Positions 58,234-64,000 of a stretch of 64,000 bases of DNA are shown here, one piece after another. Source of the DNA: Salibaculum sp035270045 (lineage in GTDB: Bacteria; Pseudomonadota; Alphaproteobacteria; Rhodobacterales; Rhodobacteraceae); assembly GCF_035270045.1 (NCBI RefSeq), contig NZ_DATFIP010000002.1, positions 1 through 64,000 on the forward strand, given 5' to 3'. Position 1 is the stretch's first letter; the number at the start of each line of letters is the position of its first letter. The notes beneath the pieces were generated by a model. That model was not told where the DNA came from. It saw only the letters and a program-made list of their open reading frames with translations, and searched no databases. Position numbers and translations under genes: made by a program.

Positions 58234-59348
58234 GCAGGGTCCTGAAGTTCGATGTGGCTTGTCTGGTCGTGTTCATACACGGACATCCACTGAGCGCGCG
58301 CGCCAAGATCACTGAAAAGCTCGGGTCCCGTGCCGGTGAGAAAGGCCTGGGTCCCAAGTGCACATATCTCATCATAGAGCGCGGCCCGACGGTGAGTGTC
58401 AAGATGTGCCGCGACCTCGTCCAGCAACAGGATGGGGGACGCGCCGAAATCCTCGGCCAGGGCGCGGCCATTGGCCAGGACCAACGACACGAGAAGGGCC
58501 TTCTGTTCGCCCGTGGAACAATCACGCGCTGCCACCCCTTTGGCGGCGAATTCCGCTTCCAGATCGGCGCGATGGGGCCCGGCCAGGGTGCGCCCGGCGG
58601 CCATGTCGCGCGTCCGTCCCGCCGCCAAGGCGGCTTGCAAGGCATCGGGATCGTCGGGGGCTTCCACAGTCGGGTCTGGATGGGTCAGGGTCAGTTTGGC
58701 GATGGGAAAGGCCGTCTCGGCCTGATCCTGAGCCTGGGCCAAGCGTCCAAGCGACTGGGCTCGATTGCGATGGATCTTCGCCCCGGCCTCGGCCATCTGC
58801 GCCTCGAGCGCACGATACCAATGGGCATCATTGACCTGATCCTTGAGCAGGCGGTTCCGGTCGCGCATGGCCTTTTCATAGGCCAGAACGGCCTCGGCGT
58901 GACCGGGTTCGAAGCTGAGCGTGGCCCGGTCCAGGAAGCGCCGTCGCCCCTCGGCCCCCTCGATCCAGAGCCTGTCCATCGACGGGATCAGCCAAAGAAT
59001 GCGGGCAATGCGGCCCAGCGCTATCTGCGGCGCAGCTTTGCCGTCGATGCGCACCTGGCGCGGGGCCGCGTTCTCGGACAGGGTCTCGACCTCGTGCGCC
59101 CGGCCAAGTGAGGTCAGCGCCGCGGTGATCTTCCAGCCCAGCGCCTCGGGGCGCCGTGAGAGGTCTTCAACACTCGCCCGGCGCATGCCCCGGCCCGGCG
59201 AGAGCATCGACACCGCCTCGAGGATGTTGGTCTTGCCGGCACCATTGGGACCGTGAATCGCCAGAGGGCGCCCGTCGAGCGCCAATCGCGCGCGCTTGTG
59301 CGAGCGGAAATGCGACAGGCCGAGAGATTGGATCAGGAGCCCCGTCAT
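58230..59348 (-). CDS. recF: DNA replication and repair protein RecF
   Basis: RecF is an SMC-like ATPase that directs RecA loading at single-strand gaps. The 372-residue protein shows LSLSHFRSHK-type start (here LGLSHFRSHKRARL), Walker A in IHGPNGAGKTNILEA, the signature-like region DCSTGEQKALLVSLVLA and Walker B in PILLLDEVAAHLD. Its stop overlaps the VOC start by four bases. dnaN lies upstream, the usual dnaN-recF order. Confidence 0.96.
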   Translation of the reverse strand: MTGLLIQSLGLSHFRSHKRARLALDGRPLAIHGPNGAGKTNILEAVSMLSPGRGMRRASVEDLSRRPEALGWKITAALTSLGRAHEVETLSENAAPRQVRIDGKAAPQIALGRIARILWLIPSMDRLWIEGAEGRRRFLDRATLSFEPGHAEAVLAYEKAMRDRNRLLKDQVNDAHWYRALEAQMAEAGAKIHRNRAQSLGRLAQAQDQAETAFPIAKLTLTHPDPTVEAPDDPDALQAALAAGRTRDMAAGRTLAGPHRADLEAEFAAKGVAARDCSTGEQKALLVSLVLANGRALAEDFGASPILLLDEVAAHLDTHRRAALYDEICALGTQAFLTGTGPELFSDLGARAQWMSVYEHDQTSHIELQDPA

Positions 59349-59412
59349 CGGTCAAAACCAGTCTTCCGATGCGCCCAAAAGGCCGGAACTATCTGGGGGA
59401 TTCCGGCGCCCG

Positions 59413-60531
59413 TCACACCCGCATCGGCATCACGACGTAGACGGCGGTCGTGTCACTGCCTTCGCGCATCAGCGTTGGATCGCCCGAGGAGTTGAACAGG
59501 AAGACGGCGTTTTCGCGGTCCACTTGGCTTGCGATCTCCAAAAGGTATTTCGCGTTGAAGCCGATTTCGAGCGGTTCATCGCCATAGGCCACGGCCAGTT
59601 CCTCTTCGGCGGCCCCGCTGTCTGGGGCATTCACGGACAGGATCAGCCGATCCTCGTCCAGCGCTAGCTTCACGGCGCGCGAGCGTTCCGAACTCACAGT
59701 GGCGACCCGGTCCACCGCCTTGGCGAATTCGCCGGCGTCCACCTCCATCTTGCGGGTATTGCCCTGCGGGATCACACGCGTGTAGTCGGGGAAGGTGCCG
59801 TCGATGACCTTGGAGGTCAGGGTGATATCGGGAGTTGCGAAACGCACCTTTGTTTCACTGACCGACACGGCGATCTGCATGTCGTCGTCGTCAAGGAGCT
59901 TGCGCAACTCGCCGACCGTCTTGCGCGGGACGATCACACCGGGCATACCCTCGGCCCCCTTGGGCAGGTCGGCGTCGATTCGGGCCAGACGGTGCCCGTC
60001 GGTCGCCACGCAGCGCAGGACCTGACCGCCCTCGCCTTCGGAGACATGCATGTAAACACCGTTGAGGTAATAGCGCGTCTCCTCGGTGGAGATGGCGAAT
60101 TTCGACTTGTCGAAAAGCCGCCGCAGCACCGGCGCTGGGGCCGCGAAATTGGTCGTGTAGTCCGATGACGCCATGACCGGGAAATCTTCCTTGGGCAAGG
60201 TGGCGAGAGAAAAACTCGACCGGCCCGCCTCGATCGAGAGGCGACCCGCCGCGCTGTCTTCGGTCAAGGTGACAAGCGCCCCGTCGGGCAGCTTGCGCAC
60301 GATCTCGTTGAGCGTGACCGCCGAGACAGTGGTCGCGCCCGCGCGCTCCACCTGGGCCGGGGCCTTGTCGACCACTTCGACATCCAGGTCGGTGGCGCGG
60401 AAATGGACATCGCTTTCCTCGGCCTCGATCAGGACATTGGCAAGGATTGGAATGGTGTTGCGTCGTTCCACAACGGATTGAGCCTGTGCCACCGCCTTGA
60501 GCAACACGCCGCGTTCAATGCTGAATTTCAT
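59413..60531 (-). CDS. dnaN: DNA polymerase III beta subunit (sliding clamp)
   Basis: DnaN forms the ring-shaped processivity clamp. The 372-residue length and motifs are standard: MKFSIERGVLLKAVAQAQS, RNTIPILANVLIEA, LRCVATDGHRLARIDADLP, the IVPRKTVGELRKLL stretch, and the C-terminal DTTAVYVVMPMRV that lines the protein-binding pocket. A 176-base gap separates it from dnaA. Confidence 0.97.
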   Translation of the reverse strand: MKFSIERGVLLKAVAQAQSVVERRNTIPILANVLIEAEESDVHFRATDLDVEVVDKAPAQVERAGATTVSAVTLNEIVRKLPDGALVTLTEDSAAGRLSIEAGRSSFSLATLPKEDFPVMASSDYTTNFAAPAPVLRRLFDKSKFAISTEETRYYLNGVYMHVSEGEGGQVLRCVATDGHRLARIDADLPKGAEGMPGVIVPRKTVGELRKLLDDDDMQIAVSVSETKVRFATPDITLTSKVIDGTFPDYTRVIPQGNTRKMEVDAGEFAKAVDRVATVSSERSRAVKLALDEDRLILSVNAPDSGAAEEELAVAYGDEPLEIGFNAKYLLEIASQVDRENAVFLFNSSGDPTLMREGSDTTAVYVVMPMRV

Positions 60532-60707
60532 AGCCCTCGCTCCGTCCTTTGCGGCACCGGCCGAACAGGTCGGGGCGCCGGGAAAGCGAACCTATCGGTT
60601 TCGCCCTGTCATACAAGTCTTTTGATGGACTGTCCGCAAGCCGGGCACAAGCGTCAACCGCCCGGAAACACGCGTGGCCCGCTTGTGCCCGCGCGTGGCG
60701 GAAATGC

Positions 60708-62060
60708 CTATTCCTGAAGCGCCCTTTGCAGCATCTCCAGGTCATCGGCGATCTGGCTGTCGGTCTGCCGCAGTTCCTCGATCTTGCGGATGCCGTGCAT
60801 GATCGTCGTGTGGTCGCGCTTCCCGAACTTGCGACCGATCTCGGGCAGCGAGCGGCTCGTCATGTTCTTGCACAACCACATGGCGATTTGCCGTGGCCGG
60901 GCAAGATTGCGAGGGCGCCGGGGCCCCAGCATGTCGGAAAGCCGGATAGCATAGTGTTCGGACACCTTGCGCTGGATTTCCTCGATCGTGACCTTGCGGT
61001 CCGAGGCGCGCAGGATATCCGACAGGCAGTCCTGAGCCAGCTCCATCGTGACCTCGCGCCCGACGAGCGAGGCGAAGGCGAAGAGCCGGGTAAGCGCCCC
61101 TTCGAGGATGCGCACGTTGGACGATATGCGGTGAGCCAGGAATTCCAGAACCCCGGTGGCGACCTCGACCCCCGGATAGATCGAGCGGTACATTTCCTGC
61201 TTGGCGTGCAGGATGCCCAGGCGAAGTTCATAATCGGTGGGGTGCAGGTCAACCACCAGGCCGCACTGCAGGCGCGAGCGTATACGTTCGGAGACGTCCT
61301 TGAGCTCGCCCGGCGCGCGATCGGCCGAGATGATCAACTGCTTGTTCTGGTCGACGAGCGCGTTGAAGGTGTGAAAGAACTCCTCTTGCGTGCTTTCCTT
61401 CCCGGCGAGAAACTGGATGTCATCGACCATCAGCACGTCGACTGATCGGAACATCTGCTTGAAGTCCATCATCTTGCGATCCCGCAAGGCAGAGATGAAA
61501 CGATAGATGAACTGGTCGGCAGAGATATAGAGAACGTTCAGATCGGGCTGGCGGACGGACAGTTCGTGCGCGGTGGCGTGCATCAGGTGCGTCTTGCCAA
61601 GCCCAACGCCACCATAGAGGAACAGCGGGTTGAAGGTGACCGGGCTGCCCTCGGCCACGCGCTTGGCCGCAGCATGGGCCAGCTCGTTCGGCTTGCCCAC
61701 CACGAAGGTATCGAAGGTAAAGCGCTGGTCGGGCCGAGCTTCGCCCTTCGCCCCCGGGGTAAGGGCGGCATTCGCGGGCTGCGTGGCAGCCCCCCCCGGG
61801 CCCGGGCCGGGCGCGGCATGTTCGGCGACGGCGAAGGCCAAGCGCTGTACACCGGCACCCTTGCGATTCAGGTGATAGATGATCTGGTCGCCAAAGGTCT
61901 TGCCGACATAATCGCCCATGAATGCGTTGGGCACGTTGATATGCGCAACCCCTTCACTGAGCGACGACAAAACCAGCGGTTCAATCCAGTTCTTGTAGTT
62001 GCTCGCCCCGACTGCGCTTCGGATGTCTTCCTTAACCGCGCCCCAATCCTGCTGTGTCAT
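60708..62060 (-). CDS. dnaA: chromosomal replication initiator DnaA
   Basis: DnaA binds DnaA boxes, oligomerises with ATP and opens oriC. The 450-residue protein has domain I (WGAVKEDIRSAVGASNYKNW), a Gly/Pro-rich linker near residues 85-115, Walker A (LYGGVGLGKTHLMHA), Walker B (VLMVDDIQFLAGK) and the domain IV DNA-binding motif (GKRDHTTIMHGIRKI). The start at 62060 (MTQQDWGAV) matches the family; 55 upstream codons in frame are untranslated leader. Hairpin and promoter-like elements lie upstream. Confidence 0.97.
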   Translation of the reverse strand: MTQQDWGAVKEDIRSAVGASNYKNWIEPLVLSSLSEGVAHINVPNAFMGDYVGKTFGDQIIYHLNRKGAGVQRLAFAVAEHAAPGPGPGGAATQPANAALTPGAKGEARPDQRFTFDTFVVGKPNELAHAAAKRVAEGSPVTFNPLFLYGGVGLGKTHLMHATAHELSVRQPDLNVLYISADQFIYRFISALRDRKMMDFKQMFRSVDVLMVDDIQFLAGKESTQEEFFHTFNALVDQNKQLIISADRAPGELKDVSERIRSRLQCGLVVDLHPTDYELRLGILHAKQEMYRSIYPGVEVATGVLEFLAHRISSNVRILEGALTRLFAFASLVGREVTMELAQDCLSDILRASDRKVTIEEIQRKVSEHYAIRLSDMLGPRRPRNLARPRQIAMWLCKNMTSRSLPEIGRKFGKRDHTTIMHGIRKIEELRQTDSQIADDLEMLQRALQE

Positions 62061-62407
62061 TCTGTCCCGACCGCCTTCGTTTTTCTGACCTGTCCCGCGC
62101 GGCCGGTTAACCGTCCGCCCCGCAATCACAACGGTCCTGCCTAGCGCAAAAAAGGACCCTATCCGCCGGCTTTGAACCCGGCGGCCCCTATTCTGCCCAA
62201 CCTCAGAGCCGGACGGCGACACCACGGGAAAATCCCGAAACGGCGCTGCTGCCGGCGGAACGTGGAAACGGGAGGGCCGGTCGGACCGGTCATCGCCTTC
62301 GCCGGCGTCCCTATGGATCTGCCCGGTGCAACCGACCTGTCAAAACGCAGGATTGCACCCGGGCTGATCCCCCATCTTCCCCCAGGAACGATGTGAATCG
62401 CTGCTAG

Positions 62408-62437
62408 ACCATAGCTATCGCGGGCCGCGCTTATCAA
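62408..62437 (-). promoter_or_regulatory. candidate dnaA promoter
   Basis: On the minus strand TTGATA (62437-62432) and TATGGT (62413-62408) are 18 bases apart, close to sigma-70 consensus. The start point would give a dnaA leader of about 340 bases containing the GC hairpin at 62163-62184. This is a pattern match only. Confidence 0.35.
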
Positions 62438-62535
62438 CTGCAAGGTTGGGCTTGACGAGGTGCCGGGAGAGAACGAATCCGGACGGGGATTGAATCCCAA
62501 AGGAAAGTCCCGTTCCCCTGTGGCGCTAAAACGAC

Positions 62536-62561
62536 AAGGGGCGCCTCACCGGGCGCCCCTT
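62536..62561 (-). terminator. intrinsic terminator of rpsT
   Basis: On the minus strand, AAGGGGCGCC (62561-62552) pairs with GGCGCCCCTT (62545-62536) as a 10-bp perfect stem with a 6-base loop, then GTCGTTTT follows. It begins 36 bases after the rpsT stop. Confidence 0.85.
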
Positions 62562-62597
62562 GCTTGTTACCGATGGACAAGAATGCCCCGTTTCTGC

Positions 62598-62861
62598 CTA
62601 GCCAAGCGCCTTGACCCGTGCGCTGAGCCGCGACACCTTCCGCGCAGCAGTGTTCTTGTGGAGGATGCCCTTGGTGACGCCGCGCATCAGTTCCGGCTGG
62701 GCCTTTTGAAGAGCAGTGCGAGCAGCGTCCTTGTCACCCGAGGCGATGGCCTCTTCGACCCGGCGCAGGTAGGTGCGAATGCGCGAGCGGCGGGCCTTGT
62801 TGACGGCATAGCGGCGCTCGTTCTGGCGGGCGCGCTTCTTGGACTGGGGATTGTTCGCCAT
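62598..62861 (-). CDS. rpsT: 30S ribosomal protein S20
   Basis: The 87-residue basic, helical protein begins MANNPQSKKRARQNERRYAV and includes RSRIRTYLRRVEEAIASGD and the C-terminal GILHKNTAARKVSRLSARV, all typical of bS20, which binds 16S rRNA early in 30S assembly. Length is normal. A clear intrinsic terminator follows and dnaA is next on the same strand, the usual alphaproteobacterial order. Confidence 0.98.
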   Translation of the reverse strand: MANNPQSKKRARQNERRYAVNKARRSRIRTYLRRVEEAIASGDKDAARTALQKAQPELMRGVTKGILHKNTAARKVSRLSARVKALG

Positions 62862-62918
62862 GTGCGTGATCTCTTTCGTCAGGTCGTTTCAAAATGCGTA
62901 TGCACGGGACGTCCCGAC

Positions 62919-62959
62919 CCCGGGTTCGATACCGGGCGATTCTGGCCAGAGCGGGCCGC
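62919..62959. repeat. T-arm-like repeat, copy 2 (upstream of rpsT)
   Basis: CCCGGGTTCGATACCGGG (62919-62936) followed by TCTGGCC and CGGGCCGC (62952-62959) aligns with 49701-49740. The palindrome GGGACGTCCC (62906-62915) adjoins it. Copy 2 lies in the 178-base gap between rpsT and echA, whereas copy 1 lies inside a gene. No full tRNA can be folded around it. Confidence 0.45.
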
Positions 62960-63039
62960 ACGCGCATGTCTGGCGGCGCGTATACAGCCTTTCGCCGCGC
63001 TTGCAAACAGCTTTTCGGCGACCGGTTGTCCGCCTCTTG

Positions 63040-63816
63040 TCAACGATCGCGGAACTGCGGCTCGCGCTTCTCGATGAAGGCGGCCATACCCTCGGACTGA
63101 TCCTCGGTCGCGAAGAGCGAGAAGAACAGCCGCCGTTCGTAGGTCAGCCCCTCGGCCAGGGTCGTCTCGTAGGCCCGATTGACGCCGTCCTTCACCGACA
63201 TGGTGGCCAACAGGGATTTCTCGGCGATCTTGCCGGCAGCCGACAGAGCCTCGTCCTTGAGCCTTTTGGCGGGCACGACACGTGAAACCAGGCCGCAGCT
63301 CTCGGCCTCCTCGGCGTCCATGAAACGGCCGGTCAGGTGCATATCCATGGATTTCGACTTGCCCGCAAAGCGGGTCAGCCGCTGGGTGCCACCAAGTCCG
63401 GCGATGACTCCGAGGTTGATCTCGGGCTGGCCAAACTTCGCGGTGTCCGAGGCGATGATGAAATCGCACATCATGGCCAGTTCGCAGCCCCCGCCCAGCG
63501 CGTAGCCCGACACGGCCGCGATGATCGGCTTGCGCACCCGCAGGAACCGGTCGCTTTCGGTGCCGAAAAAGTTGCGCTTGTACATCTCGACGAAGCCCTT
63601 GTCGGCCATCTCGGTCACGTCCGCACCGGCGGCAAATGCCTTTTCCGATCCGGTGACGACCATGCAACGCACCTTGTCACTGGCGTCCGCCTCTTCCAGG
63701 GCGGACGTCAGCTCACCAAGCAGCTTGCTGTTGAGCGCGTTCAGCGCCTCGGGCCGGTTCAAGGTGATCAGCGCGACGTGATCCTTGATCTCGACGTTGA
63801 TCGTTTCATAGGCCAT
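63040..63816 (-). CDS. enoyl-CoA hydratase
   Basis: The 258-residue crotonase-family protein starts MAYETINVEIKDHVALITLN and shows the oxyanion-hole segments EKAFAAGADVTEMAD and AVSGYALGGGCELAMMCD. The catalytic Glu region is QPEINLGVIAGLGGTQRL, the usual two-Glu arrangement of enoyl-CoA hydratases. It hydrates 2-enoyl-CoA in fatty-acid or short-chain acyl-CoA breakdown. An upstream in-frame ATG at 63999 is excluded because it overlaps mutM. It lies just after mutM on the same strand. Confidence 0.92.
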   Translation of the reverse strand: MAYETINVEIKDHVALITLNRPEALNALNSKLLGELTSALEEADASDKVRCMVVTGSEKAFAAGADVTEMADKGFVEMYKRNFFGTESDRFLRVRKPIIAAVSGYALGGGCELAMMCDFIIASDTAKFGQPEINLGVIAGLGGTQRLTRFAGKSKSMDMHLTGRFMDAEEAESCGLVSRVVPAKRLKDEALSAAGKIAEKSLLATMSVKDGVNRAYETTLAEGLTYERRLFFSLFATEDQSEGMAAFIEKREPQFRDR

Positions 63817-63877
63817 CTCCGCCCTCCCGCGCATTGCATGGATTGGAAGGGTTACCAGAGGCGGGACAGGGATCAAC

Positions 63878-64000
63878 CTATCTTTGGCAGCGCGGGCAGT
63901 AGAATGTCGAGCGGCCCGATTGCACGATACGGCGGATATGGCCGGGGCAACCCCTCGTCGCGCAGGGGGCGCCCTCTCGGTCGTAGGCATTGAAAACATG
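63878..64000 (-). CDS. mutM: formamidopyrimidine-DNA glycosylase, C-terminal part
   Basis: The window ends inside this gene. The readable 40 C-terminal residues include FNAYDREGAPCATRGCPG and STFYCPRCQR, the FPG-type zinc finger with four Cys (C-x4-C ... C-x2-C). They end with TAG at 63880-63878. Fpg/MutM removes oxidised purines such as 8-oxoguanine. The rest of the gene lies beyond the right edge; echA follows 61 bases downstream. Confidence 0.9.
   Translation of the reverse strand, partial: HVFNAYDREGAPCATRGCPGHIRRIVQSGRSTFYCPRCQR

Larger units (their letters stand above)
62061..62597. other. 537-base region upstream of dnaA
   Basis: No gene is seen. On the minus strand a hairpin, CCGCCGG (62178-62184) with CCGGCGG (62163-62169), stands about 100 bases before dnaA, and a T6 run follows nine bases after it (62153-62148). 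This could be an attenuator-like part of the dnaA leader. There is no exact TTATCCACA DnaA box, only near matches such as TTATCAAC at 62431, so I cannot place oriC here. The rpsT terminator occupies the far end. Confidence 0.5.

Noticed and set aside
1..64000. CRISPR arrays, prophage, IS elements or biosynthetic clusters
   Set aside because: No regularly spaced repeats, transposase or integrase motifs, phage structural genes, or NRPS/PKS-type genes were recognised on either strand.

Overview
The window is GC-rich, gene-dense chromosomal DNA from an alphaproteobacterium, almost certainly a member of the Rhodobacteraceae (Roseobacter-type). Supporting signs are the block mutM-echA-rpsT-dnaA-dnaN-recF-gyrB, an IalB-family periplasmic protein, a choice-of-anchor-L/Hint_2 protein, a SelD fused to an FAD oxidoreductase, a serC leader RNA ahead of serC-serA, and a conserved-looking hairpin repeat between rnr and dapE. 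Species cannot be told from this sequence alone. No CRISPR array, rRNA operon, insertion sequence or complete prophage is visible.

Layout. 1-6.7 kb: 5' part of a tRNA-Pro gene, then (minus strand) an EamA transporter, leuB, an endonuclease/phosphatase-fold protein, an inner-membrane protein, leuD and leuC. 6.9-13.7 kb (plus): rsfS-rlmH, gpmI, an EnvC-like factor, a CtpA protease, rppH, a decayed remnant and a methyltransferase. 13.8-22.7 kb: rnr, dapE, then two Hint-domain genes on the opposite strand between dapE and a dapD-small-small operon, then a LOG-family protein. 22.7-36.2 kb: a ribbon-helix-helix-like protein, rlmN, an ArsR-type regulator with a permease, ialB, asparaginase, serB, a sterol-desaturase-family protein, serC-serA with its leader, a phosphoesterase, selU and the selD fusion.

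36.2-38.5 kb is a scarred locus. A kbl-tdh (threonine degradation) chimera made by deletion sits next to a thiolase pseudogene carrying three deletions. 38.5-47.2 kb: yaaA, recQ, a YggT protein, a thioesterase, an MFS transporter, mepA, a queuosine-precursor-type transporter, a short structured transcription unit, arfB and an L-lactate dehydrogenase. 47.2-48.3 kb is an AT-rich foreign segment with a DUF3800-type gene. Its reading frame is interrupted exactly at a canonical A AAA AAG slippery heptamer, and a -1 shift there restores the whole protein. 48.3-54.6 kb: pncB and pncA flanking a TupA-type ATP-grasp gene, then hemG-like, trhO, hemerythrin and aminotransferase genes. 54.7-64 kb (minus): gyrB, a LysE exporter, a VOC protein, recF, dnaN, dnaA, rpsT, echA and the 3' end of mutM.

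Functionally the window joins amino-acid synthesis (Leu, Lys/DAP, Ser), replication initiation and repair, RNA maturation (RlmH, RlmN, RNase R, RppH, SelU, TrhO), NAD salvage (PncA/PncB) and wall remodelling (EnvC-like, CtpA, MepA). The observations I rate highest are the slippery-heptamer DUF3800 gene, the 45.58-45.77 kb transcript whose ribosome-binding site is a 16-nt perfect complement of the 16S rRNA 3' end, the deletion-made kbl/tdh chimera, and the tandem Hint genes whose second copy has lost its catalytic residues.
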